Shown here: one piece after another, positions 49,824 to 58,360 of the stretch | Layout of the letters: the number at the start of each line of letters is the position of its first letter | Position numbering within the stretch: the first letter of the stretch is position 1 | Assembly: GCF_027587205.1 (NCBI RefSeq) | Contig: NZ_JAPDOD010000012.1 | Coordinates: forward strand, 62,001-126,000 | DNA length: 64,000 nt | Source: Solirubrobacter ginsenosidimutans | GTDB lineage: Bacteria; Actinomycetota; Thermoleophilia; Solirubrobacterales; Solirubrobacteraceae | Direction: 5' to 3' | Translations under genes and position numbers: made by a program | The notes under the pieces: model-generated | What the model saw: only the letters and a program-made list of their open reading frames with translations | Database searches by the model: none | What the model was told of the DNA's origin: nothing

Positions 49824-51259
49824 GCGAGCACCGGGACCGGCTCGCCGCCCTGATCGGGCGCGACGTCCTTGCTGCCGACGAACAGCACCGCGATGATCGC
49901 GCCGACGACCGCGAACGCGGAGCCGACCAGCAGCGCCGTCTGGAAGCCCTCGGTGAGCGCGACCGGCATCGACGCGCCCGTCTCGACCACGGAGTCCGTG
50001 CGGGAGTTGGCGACCGCGGCCAGGATCGCGAGGCCGAGCGCGCCGCCGACCTGCTGCGACGTGTTGATCAGGCCGGACGCGAGGCCCGCCTCGTGCGGTT
50101 CGACGCCGGCCACCGCGCCGACGGTCATCGGCACGAACGCGAACCCAAGCCCGAGCGCCGAGATGATCGCCGGGAACAGGATGTCGCCCAGGTAGGTGCC
50201 GCCCGGCGAGATCTGGGCGAACCAGAACAGGCCGACGGCGATCAGCAGCATGCCCAGCACGAGCACCGGCTTGACGCCGAACTTCGTGATCAGCGAGGAG
50301 GCGAGCCCGGCCGAGACGATGATCCCCAGCGCTAGCGGCAGGTAGGCGACGCCGGCCTTGAGCGCGTCGTAGCCCAGCACCTGCTGCATGTACAGCGAGA
50401 TGAAGAAGAACATCGAGAACAGCGCCATCGCGAGCAGCAGCCCGGTGACGTTGATGCCGACGATGGTGCGCACCCGGAAGATGCCCGGGAACGGGACGAG
50501 CGGCGCCTTCGTGCGCAGCTCGACGAGCACGAACGCGACGATCAACACGACCGCGCCCGCGATCAGGCTGAGCGTCTCCGTGGAGGCCCAGCCCGCCGAG
50601 TTGGCGTTGACCAGCGAGTAGACGAGCAGCGACAGACCAGCGGTGATCGTCACCGCTCCCGCGATGTCGAAATGGCGGGCGCCTTCGTTCTTGCTCTCGG
50701 GCAGCAGGCGCGGGGCGAGGAACGCCGCGGCGAGGCCGATCGGCACGTTAACGAACAGCACCCACTCCCAGCCGGCCCACTGGGTGAGCATGCCGCCGAG
50801 GAGCACGCCGGCGGCGCCGCCGGAGCCGGCGACCGCGCCCCAGACGCCGAGCGCCTTGTTGCGTTCCGCGCCCTCTTCGAAGATCTCGGTCACGAGCGAG
50901 AGGGCGGCCGGGGACAGCAGCGCGGCACCGAGGCCCTGCACGGCGCGCGCGGCGATCAACCAGACATCACTCTGGGCAAGGCCGCCAGCAAGCGAGGCGC
51001 CCGCGAACAGGATCAGGCCGGAGATGAACAGCCGGCGCCGGCCGAGTAGGTCGGCCATGCGGCCGCCGAGGAGGAGGAAGCCGCCGAACGTGAGGGTGTA
51101 GGCGTTGACGACCCAGGACAGGTTGTCCTGCGAGAAGTCGAGTGCCTTGCCGATCGAGGGCAGCGCGACGTTCACGATCGACGCGTCGAGCACTACCACG
51201 AACTGTGCGGCGGCTAGTAGAGCTAGCGCGAGCCATTTGCGCTCGTGCGTTTGAGACAT
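49820..51259 (-). CDS. DHA2-family MFS drug transporter (14 TM)
   Basis: A 479-aa protein of the EmrB/QacA group: LAAAQFVVVLDASIVNVALP in TM1 (motif D1-like), GGRMADLLGRRRLFISGL (motif A), RAVQGLGAALLSPAALSL (motif B) and GSGGAAGVLLGGML (motif C). It exports hydrophobic compounds using the proton gradient. ATG 51259 is the only start consistent with TM1. It is divergent from a TetR regulator through a shared promoter-operator, so it is almost certainly controlled by it. It is paralogous to the transporter at 60.4-61.9 kb. Confidence 0.93.
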   Translation of the reverse strand: MSQTHERKWLALALLAAAQFVVVLDASIVNVALPSIGKALDFSQDNLSWVVNAYTLTFGGFLLLGGRMADLLGRRRLFISGLILFAGASLAGGLAQSDVWLIAARAVQGLGAALLSPAALSLVTEIFEEGAERNKALGVWGAVAGSGGAAGVLLGGMLTQWAGWEWVLFVNVPIGLAAAFLAPRLLPESKNEGARHFDIAGAVTITAGLSLLVYSLVNANSAGWASTETLSLIAGAVVLIVAFVLVELRTKAPLVPFPGIFRVRTIVGINVTGLLLAMALFSMFFFISLYMQQVLGYDALKAGVAYLPLALGIIVSAGLASSLITKFGVKPVLVLGMLLIAVGLFWFAQISPGGTYLGDILFPAIISALGLGFAFVPMTVGAVAGVEPHEAGLASGLINTSQQVGGALGLAILAAVANSRTDSVVETGASMPVALTEGFQTALLVGSAFAVVGAIIAVLFVGSKDVAPDQGGEPVPVLA

Positions 51260-51312
51260 TTGACGATGACCCCTGGGGAGGAAGTGGAGATGGAGTTCCG
51301 GTTTCACTTCTG

Positions 51313-51352
51313 AAGATACGGAATTGACGTTCCGTTTGTCAACCCCTACAGT
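51313..51352. promoter_or_regulatory. Bidirectional TetR/MFS promoter with dyad operator
   Basis: Plus strand: TTGACG (51324-51329), 17 bp, TACAGT (51347-51352), 6 bases to the TetR ATG (leaderless). Minus strand: TTGACA (51342-51337), 18 bp, TATCTT (51318-51313). The dyad ACGGAA-N6-TTCCGT (51318-51335) covers the plus-strand -35 and the minus-strand spacer, so one bound repressor would shut off both genes. Confidence 0.8.
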
Positions 51353-51358
51353 CGACAT

Positions 51359-51964
51359 ATGGAAAAAGTCGCCGCACGCCCGCTGAGAGCCGACGCGCGG
51401 CGTAACCGTGAGCGGGTCATCACGGCCGCCGCGGTCGTCTTCGCGGAGCAGGGCCGCGACGCGCAGATGGACGATGTCGCCAAGCGCGCGGGTGTCGGCG
51501 TGGGCACCGTCTACCGGCACTTCCCGACCAAGGAAGCGCTGATCGAGGCGCTCGCCATCGACCGCTTCGAGAAGATCCTCTCGGTCGGTAAGGAGGCGCT
51601 GCTGAACCCCGATCCGTGGGAGGCGTTCGCCGGCGCGATCTGGGCGGGCGCGGAGCTGACCGCGGCGGACCGCTCGTTCACCGAGATCGTGGGCGAGCTG
51701 ACCGGCCCGATGCCGCTCCCCGAGACCCTGCAGCGCGAGATGAACGACACCTACGGCGAGCTGATGCGGCGCGCGCAGGAGGCGGGTTCGCTGCGCGCGG
51801 ACCTGGTCATGGACGACATCCCGATGTTCATGTGCGGCATCGGTTTCGGCACCCGCAAGTCGCACGCGTGCCCCGACGCCTGGAAGCGTCACGTGTCGAT
51901 CGTCATCGACGGCCTGCGGGCCGCGAACGCGTCTTCACCACTCCCGACCGTTCGCTGCTCCTAG
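51359..51964 (+). CDS. TetR-family transcriptional regulator
   Basis: A 201-aa protein with TetR HTH: LRADARRNRERVITAAAVVF, then MDDVAKRAGVGVGTVYRHFPTKEALIEALA. The C-terminal domain (from residue 65) contains WEAFAGAIWAGAELTAADRSF and resembles SbtR-like TetR C-domains. It is divergent from the DHA2 transporter and separated by a dyad operator, so it is a likely drug-responsive repressor of the pump and itself. Confidence 0.93.
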   Translation: MEKVAARPLRADARRNRERVITAAAVVFAEQGRDAQMDDVAKRAGVGVGTVYRHFPTKEALIEALAIDRFEKILSVGKEALLNPDPWEAFAGAIWAGAELTAADRSFTEIVGELTGPMPLPETLQREMNDTYGELMRRAQEAGSLRADLVMDDIPMFMCGIGFGTRKSHACPDAWKRHVSIVIDGLRAANASSPLPTVRCS

Positions 51965-51975
51965 TCTTTGGGGGT

Positions 51976-53796
51976 ATGACCCCCGAGACCATCACGGATC
52001 CCGATCTGCAAGAGGTCGCGTGGGACCTCTCCGACCTGATCGACGGCGCGAGTGCCGACGACGCCCAGGGCGCGGTCGACACGTTGCTGGCCGCGGCGCA
52101 GACGCGCGCCGACGCGTTCGCCGCCCAATACGCCGGCAAGGTCGCCTCGCTCGACGGTCCCGGCCTGATCGCCGCCATGAAGGAGCTCGGCGAGATCGAG
52201 GAGACCGCCGGTCGCGCGGGCACCTACGCGCACCTCTCATTCTCGGTGGACACCGCCAACCCCGCGTACGGCGCGCTGCTGCAGCGCGTCGAGGAGAAGG
52301 GCACCGCGATCGAGACCGCGCTGCTGTTCTTCCACCTCGAGTGGGCGGCGCTGGACGACGCCGTCGCCGAGTCGCTGCTCGCCACCGAAGGCTTGGACTT
52401 CGCCCGCCACCATCTGGCCACCGCGCGCCGCTACCGGCCGCATCTGCTGACCGAGGCGGAGGAGAAGATCCTCACCGAGAAGGCGCTGTCCGGCCGCTCG
52501 GCGTGGGTACGGCTGTTCGAGGAGCAGACCGCCGCGATCACCGTCGCGCTCGAGGACGGCGCGGAGCCCGTCTCGCTGGAGATCGCGCTGTCGCGGCTCT
52601 TCGAGACCGACCGTTCGGTGCGTCAGGACACGGCCGAGCGGGTGACCGCCGCGCTGCTGCCCGGCCTGCGGACGCGCGCGTACACGTTCAACACGCTGCT
52701 CGCGGACAAGATGACCGACGACCGGCTGCGCTCGTTCCCGAACTGGCTCGCGTCGCGCAACCTGTCCAACGAGGCGTCCGACGAGTCGGTGCAGGCGCTG
52801 ATCGAGGCCGTGCGGGCGCGCTACGAGCTGCCGCGCCGCTGGTATCGCCTGAAGGCGCAGCTGCTCGGGATCGACCGCCTGGCGGACTATGACCGCATGG
52901 CGGCCGTGACCCAGGACAACGAGAAGGTCGCGTGGCCGGAGGCCAAGCGGCTCGTGCTCGACGCCTACTCGTCCTTCAGCGACGAGCTCGGCTCGCTCGT
53001 GAACCGGTTCTTCGACGAGAACTGGATCGACGGGCCGGTGCGTCCCGGCAAGCGCGGCGGCGCGTTCTGCTCCTACGGCGTGCCGAGCGTGCACCCGTAC
53101 GTGATGCTCAACTACACCTACCTGCGGCGGGACGTGCTGACCCTTGCGCATGAGCTCGGGCACGGCGTGCATGCGTCGCTGGGCGCGCAGCAGGGCGTCT
53201 TCCACATGGCGACGCCGCTGACGCTCGCCGAGACCGCGTCCGTGTTCGGCGAGACGCTCGTCTTCGGGCGGCTTCTGGACGCGTCGCCGACCGCGGAGTC
53301 GCGGCTCTCGCTGCTGGCGGAGTCGATCGAGGGCTCGATCGCGACCGTCTTCCGGCAGGTGGCGATGAACCGCTACGAGCACCTCGTGCACACCGCCCGC
53401 CGGTCCGAGGGCGAGCTGTCGGTCGACCGCTTCGGCGAGCTCTGGCGCGAGTCGCAGGAGGAGCTGCTGGGCGACTCGGTCGAGGTCACCAAGGGCTATG
53501 AGTCCTGGTGGTCCTACGTCCCCCACTTCATCGCCTCCCCGGGCTACGTATACGCATACGCGTACGGGCAGCTTCTGGCGCTGGCGGTCTACGGTCGCTA
53601 CGAGGAGGAGGGTCCGGGGTTCGCGGACGCCTACCTCGAGCTGCTGTCGGCGGGTGGGTCCAAGTCGCCGGAGGAGCTGGGCGCGATCGTCGGCGTCGAC
53701 CTCGCCGATCCCGGCTTCTGGGACAAGGGCCTGGACATCGTGGAGCGCAAGCTCGACGCGGCCGAGCAGGCCGCGAAGGACGCGGGCCGCATCTAA
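51976..53796 (+). CDS. M3-family oligoendopeptidase (PepF-like)
   Basis: The 606-aa cytoplasmic zinc metallopeptidase has LTLAHELGHGVHASLG (HExxH, near residue 392) with ETASVFGETLVF supplying the third ligand Glu about 25 residues later. An N-terminal oligopeptidase F domain precedes it, and FIASPGYVYAYAYGQLLAL lies near the C-terminus. It cleaves short peptides. ATG 51976 lies eight bases after a TAGTCT hexamer with no Shine-Dalgarno, so leaderless initiation is possible. It follows the TetR stop by 11 bases on the same strand. Confidence 0.95.
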   Translation: MTPETITDPDLQEVAWDLSDLIDGASADDAQGAVDTLLAAAQTRADAFAAQYAGKVASLDGPGLIAAMKELGEIEETAGRAGTYAHLSFSVDTANPAYGALLQRVEEKGTAIETALLFFHLEWAALDDAVAESLLATEGLDFARHHLATARRYRPHLLTEAEEKILTEKALSGRSAWVRLFEEQTAAITVALEDGAEPVSLEIALSRLFETDRSVRQDTAERVTAALLPGLRTRAYTFNTLLADKMTDDRLRSFPNWLASRNLSNEASDESVQALIEAVRARYELPRRWYRLKAQLLGIDRLADYDRMAAVTQDNEKVAWPEAKRLVLDAYSSFSDELGSLVNRFFDENWIDGPVRPGKRGGAFCSYGVPSVHPYVMLNYTYLRRDVLTLAHELGHGVHASLGAQQGVFHMATPLTLAETASVFGETLVFGRLLDASPTAESRLSLLAESIEGSIATVFRQVAMNRYEHLVHTARRSEGELSVDRFGELWRESQEELLGDSVEVTKGYESWWSYVPHFIASPGYVYAYAYGQLLALAVYGRYEEEGPGFADAYLELLSAGGSKSPEELGAIVGVDLADPGFWDKGLDIVERKLDAAEQAAKDAGRI

Positions 53797-53803
53797 GCGG
53801 GAC

Positions 53804-54973
53804 GTGCTCGATCTGCTGCGCGGAGGGGACTCCGCGCGGTTGTTCGTCTCGTCGCTGGTCGGTCGCGCGCCGGCGACCGCGCTGTCGCTCGTCCTCGTGC
53901 TGCGGACGAAGGAGCTGACGGGCTCCTTCGCCGCGGCGGGGCTGGCGTCCGGCTCCAACGCGCTGGCGAACGCGGTGTGCTCGCCGGTGCTCGGGCGGTG
54001 GCTGGACCGCCGCGGGCAGCCGCCGATCCTGCTCGTGGGCGCGGTGGTGAGCGCGCTCGCCATGGCGGCGTTCGCGGCGTTGCCACACGGGGTCTCGCTG
54101 GCGGCGATCCTGCCCTGCGCGGTGGTCGCGGGCGCGGCGATGCCGCCGCTCGGCGCCTGCCTGCGGACGCTCTGGCCCCTGCTGTTGGAGTCACCCGAGC
54201 GCCTGCACGCGGCGTTCGCGTTGGACGCCGCCGCGATCGAAGTGGTCTACATCGCGGGCCCGGTGTTGATCGCGGGTGCGCTGGGCGCGTGGTCGCTGTC
54301 CGCGTCGGCGGTCGCCTGCGCGGTCCTGCTGGTGCTCGGAACGGTGGTGTTCGCGACGTCGCCGTCGTCGCGGGGGTGGAGGCCGGGCGTACGTGAGGAG
54401 AGCGGCGGTGCGCTGCGCGCGCCCGGCGTGCGGACGCTCGCGGTCGTGTTCGTCCTGATCGGGCTCGCCTTCGGCGCGATCGAGGTCGCCGTCCCGGCCG
54501 CGGCGGACCACGCGGGCTCGCAAGGTGCGGCGAGCCTGCTGCTCGGCGGGTGGGGCCTCGGCTCGCTCGTGGGTGGCCTGTTCGCGACGCGTTCGGCGGC
54601 CCCGCGCGACCCGGTCGGACGATTGTGCGTCTACCTCACGCTGTTGACCTGCGGCCACCTGCTGCTCGCGCTGCCCAGTGGGTTGCTGGTCCTCGGCGCC
54701 CTGCTCTTCCTGTCGGGCGCGGTGATCGCCCCGTCCTTCGGGCTCGCCTACGGCCTCGTCGAGGGCGCCGCTGCCGCGGGCACGGTCACCGAGGCCTACA
54801 CGTGGCTCTCGACCGGCCTGGCGGGAGGGATCGCGGCGGGCGCGGCCCTCGCGGGCGTGCTGGCCGAGGGCGCCGGCCCGTCCGGCGGCTTCCTCCTCGC
54901 GGCGTTCGGCGCGGCGTGCGCCGCCCTGACCGTCGGCGCGGCCCGCGCCGCGCTCGTCCCCACCCCACGCTGA
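53804..54973 (+). CDS. MFS transporter
   Basis: A 389-aa protein from GTG 53804 with twelve hydrophobic segments in two halves. It includes GRWLDRRGQPPILLVGAVVS (motif A-like), a central charged loop SRGWRPGVREESGG, and GSLVGGLFATRSAAPRDPVGR (second motif A). It is a single-polypeptide permease of the major facilitator superfamily; the substrate is not evident. It starts seven bases after the M3 peptidase stop, so possibly co-transcribed, with peptide or amino-acid export as a speculative link. Confidence 0.85.
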   Translation: MLDLLRGGDSARLFVSSLVGRAPATALSLVLVLRTKELTGSFAAAGLASGSNALANAVCSPVLGRWLDRRGQPPILLVGAVVSALAMAAFAALPHGVSLAAILPCAVVAGAAMPPLGACLRTLWPLLLESPERLHAAFALDAAAIEVVYIAGPVLIAGALGAWSLSASAVACAVLLVLGTVVFATSPSSRGWRPGVREESGGALRAPGVRTLAVVFVLIGLAFGAIEVAVPAAADHAGSQGAASLLLGGWGLGSLVGGLFATRSAAPRDPVGRLCVYLTLLTCGHLLLALPSGLLVLGALLFLSGAVIAPSFGLAYGLVEGAAAAGTVTEAYTWLSTGLAGGIAAGAALAGVLAEGAGPSGGFLLAAFGAACAALTVGAARAALVPTPR

Positions 54974-54992
54974 CGCCGCGTATACGCAGCGT
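54973..54992. terminator. Palindrome between convergent MFS and M20 genes
   Basis: A 20-base palindrome, arms 54973-54982 and 54983-54992 with one mismatch, centred on GCGTATACGC, in the 24-base gap between convergent stops. It could serve as a short bidirectional terminator, though it has no loop as drawn. Confidence 0.4.
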
Positions 54993-54997
54993 CGAGC

Positions 54998-56221
54998 TCA
55001 GGCGGGGCGCCAGCGGAGGACGGTGCGGATGATCGTTCTCGCCACGGTCGCGAGCTCGTCGAGCGAGACGTACTCGTCGACCGCGTGGGCGCGCTCGATT
55101 CCCGTGGTGCCGACCATCACGGTGGGGATGCCGCGGGCGCTGAAGAGGCGCATGTCGGCGCCCCACGGCACGCCCGCCGAGGCCGGCTCGCGGCCGAGCT
55201 CGTCGCGCAGCGCGCCGCGCACGGTCGAGACCCACGGGTGGTCGATCGGCGTCTCTCCCGGTGCGAAGGCGCCGCCTTCCCAGACGAGCTCGCACGGCGG
55301 CTCGCCGTCGTCGAGGGCGCGGTCGACGACCGCCTGCAGACTCGCGCGGGCGGCGTCGAGGTCGGCGCCCACCGGCACGCCCAGCCGGCCTTCGAACTCG
55401 ACCCGGTCCGGGACCTGGCTCGACCAGTCGCCGCCGGAGATCCGGCCGACGAGCAGCGGGTACGGCAGTTCGAGCTCGCGCATCAGCGGGTGGGTGACGG
55501 CGGCGTTCACGGTCGTCTCGTGCTCGGCCAGCGCCAGGTGCACGCGCACGTAGCGGTCCAGCGCCGAGCAGCCCGCGAGTCGCTCCGCGGCATGTGCCGA
55601 GCGCCCGCGCACGACGCCGCGGAACGTCAGCGCACCCGCCTGGGCGCAGACGACCCGCAGCCCCGTCGGCTCGGGCAGCAGCGCGGCGTCGAACGCGTCG
55701 TCGGCCTCCAGCGCCGCGAAGGTGCCGAGCCCGCCGTCCTCCTCCGATGCCACCGCCTGGAGGACGACCTCGGGCGTCTCGACCCCCGAGCGGCGCAGGG
55801 CGGCGAGGGCGTGCAGCGCGGCGATCACCGCGCCCTTCATGTCGACCGAGCCGCGCCCGTGGAGCGCGTCGCCGACGATCGCGCCCGAATACGGATCGCG
55901 CGCCCAGGGCTCGTTTCCAGGCCCGACGACGTCGAGATGCCCGTTGAGCGCGAGGCGCCCGGGAGCGTTGCCGGGGAGGGTCGCGGTCGCGCCCCACAAC
56001 TCGGCGCGCGCGGCCTCCTCGCCCGGGTGGCCGGGGTTCGCCCGCAGCTTGGCGAGATCGTGGACGTGCAGCCCGGCGGAGAGGCCGGCGGCGTCGGCGC
56101 GGGCGGCGAACAACTCGGTGGCGACACGCTCGTCGCCGGTGATGCTCGGCACGCGAACGAGGTCGGCGGTGTCACGGGCGAGCGCGTCGAGATCGAGCGC
56201 GGCGAGGGCGGCGTCCTCCAT
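54998..56221 (-). CDS. M20-family deacylase/peptidase (ArgE/DapE-like)
   Basis: The 407-aa protein has LALNGHLDVVGPGNEPW (metal His/Asp), RGSVDMKGAVIAAL (bridging Asp), VASEEDGGLGTFAAL (catalytic Glu pair) and a lid/dimerisation domain (about 185-300). Near the C-terminus, GVPWGADMRLFSARGIPTVM is consistent with ArgE/DapE/AcyI2-like enzymes (acetylornithine deacetylase or succinyl-diaminopimelate desuccinylase family). It hydrolyses an N-acyl amino acid. The start is ATG at 56221. No arg or dap neighbours fix the substrate. Confidence 0.9.
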   Translation of the reverse strand: MEDAALAALDLDALARDTADLVRVPSITGDERVATELFAARADAAGLSAGLHVHDLAKLRANPGHPGEEAARAELWGATATLPGNAPGRLALNGHLDVVGPGNEPWARDPYSGAIVGDALHGRGSVDMKGAVIAALHALAALRRSGVETPEVVLQAVASEEDGGLGTFAALEADDAFDAALLPEPTGLRVVCAQAGALTFRGVVRGRSAHAAERLAGCSALDRYVRVHLALAEHETTVNAAVTHPLMRELELPYPLLVGRISGGDWSSQVPDRVEFEGRLGVPVGADLDAARASLQAVVDRALDDGEPPCELVWEGGAFAPGETPIDHPWVSTVRGALRDELGREPASAGVPWGADMRLFSARGIPTVMVGTTGIERAHAVDEYVSLDELATVARTIIRTVLRWRPA

Positions 56222-56292
56222 TCGTCCCGACCCTAGCCGAGCCTGGACCTTCGTTCAGCACGACGATTAGCGGATACTCAGATGATCAGGGA

Positions 56293-56847
56293 ATGCCATC
56301 CTGCGTCGAGGTCCGCTCGCTCGCGTGTGTCCATGGGAAGCGAACGACGCTTCGGGACGTCGATCTGGTGCTCGCCCGCGGTCACGTACATGGCGTACTC
56401 GGCCCGCGCTGGGCGGGCAAGAGCACGCTGCTGCGGGTCCTCGCCGGAGAGCTCACGGCGAGCTCGGGCAGCGTGCAGGTGCCCGCGAGCGTGCTGCTCG
56501 TCGGCGATGACGGGCGGTCGCCGATCGAAGAGCGGCTGGACCCGCCGACGCGACGCCGGGTCGCATTGGCGCGGGCGGTCGCCGGCGGGCCGGACCTGCT
56601 GCTCGTCGACGAGCCGGTCGAGGGCTTCGACGCCGAGACGACCGCGGCCACGCGCTCGCTCGTCCTGCGCTACGCCGGCCAGGGCGGCACGGTCATCTGG
56701 GCGTCAAAGCGCCTTGACGTCTTCCTCGACCTGGCCGCCGGAGTGACCCTGCTCGCGGAAGGGCGGGTGCGGTACGCGGGGAGCGCCGAGGGGCTGGCCA
56801 CGCGTGCGCTAGGTGGCCTGATCGTGCCTCTTCGCCATGCCGCGTGA
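56293..56847 (+). CDS. Short, degenerate ABC-type ATPase
   Basis: A 184-aa single nucleotide-binding domain with Walker A GPRWAGKSTLL and Walker B LLLVDEPVEGFD intact. The signature LSGGQ is replaced by LDPPTRRRVALARAV, and the H-loop His is replaced (VIWASKR). The helical domain is strongly shortened, about 50 residues shorter than usual. No permease gene is nearby. It may be a non-transport ABC ATPase or a decaying one. Preceded by a 71-base gap; followed by an inverted repeat. Confidence 0.75.
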   Translation: MPSCVEVRSLACVHGKRTTLRDVDLVLARGHVHGVLGPRWAGKSTLLRVLAGELTASSGSVQVPASVLLVGDDGRSPIEERLDPPTRRRVALARAVAGGPDLLLVDEPVEGFDAETTAATRSLVLRYAGQGGTVIWASKRLDVFLDLAAGVTLLAEGRVRYAGSAEGLATRALGGLIVPLRHAA

Positions 56848-56853
56848 TTCCTA

Positions 56854-56882
56854 ACCACTAGCCCAGTCCCAGGGTTAGTGGT
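56854..56882. promoter_or_regulatory. Inverted repeat upstream of the XRE-cupin gene
   Basis: ACCACTAGCCC (56854-56864) and GGGTTAGTGGT (56872-56882): 11-bp arms with one mismatch, 7-base spacer. It could be the terminator of the ABC ATPase or the operator of the XRE-cupin regulator; a TAGTCT hexamer at 56907 lies eight bases before that gene's GTG. Confidence 0.55.
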
Positions 56883-56920
56883 GACAGTTTCTCGTGCAGC
56901 AGGCGTTAGTCTGAAACACG

Positions 56921-57472
56921 GTGCTTAGCAGTCATCCTCACACCAACGGATACGAGACGGACCTAGGAGCGCGCGTTCGTGCCCTGCGGCGTGAACGCGG
57001 GCTGACGCTCAAGGGCCTCGGCGAGAAGGCGGGCCTGTCGCATCCGTTCCTGAGCCAGGTCGAGCGCGGGCTCGCCCGGCCAAGCGTCAGCTCCGTCGAG
57101 CGCATCGCCGCCGCACTGGACGTCTCCGTCGCCCGCCTCTGGTCCCCCACCCGCGTCGGCGACACCACCGAGCTCGTGCGCAGCGACGAGGGTGATCGCG
57201 ACGAGCAGGGCATCCGCGAGCTGGGCGGCACCCCCGGCGCCCCGATCCTGCGTGAGTGGTCGGCCCGCACCCGCCGCTGGCCGGAGGAATTCGAGGTCGC
57301 GGCGGGCGAGCTGGCGGTCTACGCCGCCCGCGGCTCGCTCGAGGTCGACCTCAACGGCACGATCCACGAGCTCGCCGAGGGCGACACCCTGCGCTTCGAC
57401 GGCACCACCCCGCACCGCTTCCGCCGCACCGGCGGGACGACGACGCGCGCGCTGATCGTCGCCGCGGGCTGA
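56921..57472 (+). CDS. XRE-family regulator with C-terminal cupin domain
   Basis: The 183-aa protein has an N-terminal HTH (LGARVRALRRERGLTLKGLGEKAGLSHPFLSQVERG, residues about 15-50, ending RPSVSSVERIAAALDV). A cupin domain (about 105-183) carries EEFEVAAGELAVYAARGSLE, GDTLRFDGTTPHRFRR. Such XRE-cupin proteins (e.g. PuuR-like) sense small metabolites and usually control amine or amino-acid pathways. The start is GTG. The target is not clear: the next gene is on the other strand. Confidence 0.92.
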   Translation: MLSSHPHTNGYETDLGARVRALRRERGLTLKGLGEKAGLSHPFLSQVERGLARPSVSSVERIAAALDVSVARLWSPTRVGDTTELVRSDEGDRDEQGIRELGGTPGAPILREWSARTRRWPEEFEVAAGELAVYAARGSLEVDLNGTIHELAEGDTLRFDGTTPHRFRRTGGTTTRALIVAAG

Positions 57473-57478
57473 CGGTCG

Positions 57479-58264
57479 CTACACGCGGAACGCCAGGTCC
57501 GCGGGCGGATCCTCACCTGCGAGGAGCGAGGCCGCCGCGCGTGACAGCGCCGCCATCGCGACCCCCATCGGTCCCGGGCCGTAGCTGACCCGCGCCACGC
57601 CGAGCCGTGCCAGCTCCGCCAGCGGCGGCCCACCCGCCCCGAGGAGCAGGCTGATCGGGCCGCCCATCTCCTTCACCAGCGACTCGATCGTCGCCAGGTC
57701 GCGCACGCCCGGGACGAAGATGCAGTCCGCGCCCGCGTCGAGGTAGGCGGCACCGCGCTCGAGCGCGGCGACGAGCCGTTCCTCCGCCGGGATCACGTCA
57801 CGCAGGTAGACGTCGGTGCGGGCGTTGATCACGAGCGGGATGTCGACCGCGTCGCCCGCTGCCCGCGCCGCGGCGACCACCGCGGCGTGCTCCTCGGCCG
57901 GCCACAACCCGCCGGCGGCGTCGGAGTCCTCGAGGTTGCAGCCCACCGCACCCGCCTCCAGCGCGGAGTCGAGCGTTAGCCGCGCGTTGCCGTAGCCGCG
58001 CTCGAGATCGGCGGTCACCGGCAGGTCCACGGCCCGCGCAACCACCCCCACGGCCGCGATCATCGCCTCCCGTGACAGCTGCTCGCCGTCCGCGAACCCG
58101 TGCGCGGCGGCGATCGACCAGCTCGCGGTCGCGATCGCCCGCGCCCCCGGCGCCGCCGCCACCACCCGCGCACTCGCCGCGTCCCACGCATTCACCAACA
58201 CCAACGGCTCCGGCGCCGCATGCAACCGGCGTAGCTCTTCGGCCTTCTCACGCTGCGTACTCAT
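57479..58264 (-). CDS. Isocitrate lyase/PEP-mutase-family enzyme
   Basis: A 261-aa protein from ATG 58264. It has LVNAWDAASARVVAAAPGARAIATAS, LPVTADLERGYGN, VGCNLEDSDAAGG (metal site E-D) and VINARTDVYLRD. These are the TIM-barrel motifs of the ICL/PEPM superfamily. The KKCGH catalytic loop of true isocitrate lyases is absent, so a C-C lyase or hydrolase such as an oxaloacetate decarboxylase or carboxyphosphonoenolpyruvate-mutase relative is more likely. An in-frame ATG at 58276 is the alternative start and lies in a palindrome. Confidence 0.88.
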   Translation of the reverse strand: MSTQREKAEELRRLHAAPEPLVLVNAWDAASARVVAAAPGARAIATASWSIAAAHGFADGEQLSREAMIAAVGVVARAVDLPVTADLERGYGNARLTLDSALEAGAVGCNLEDSDAAGGLWPAEEHAAVVAAARAAGDAVDIPLVINARTDVYLRDVIPAEERLVAALERGAAYLDAGADCIFVPGVRDLATIESLVKEMGGPISLLLGAGGPPLAELARLGVARVSYGPGPMGVAMAALSRAAASLLAGEDPPADLAFRV

Positions 58265-58275
58265 GCCGCCCAACA

Positions 58276-58360
58276 TAAAGGGACAGTCCCTTTAGGTTCG
58301 CCGCGGTGGCGGTGCGCGCCGCCCCGAGAGCCCGCGGAAGGTAAAGGGACAGTCCCTTTA
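58276..58360. repeat. Paired palindromic element between two minus-strand genes
   Basis: TAAAGGGAC-A-GTCCCTTTA occurs perfectly at 58276-58294 and 58342-58360, centres 66 bp apart, exactly as in the ABC-permease element. The second copy overlaps the stop codon of the methyltransferase gene. The intervening 47 bases are GC-rich with short internal repeats. Same element class as the pairs near 21.0 and 43.7 kb. Confidence 0.85.
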
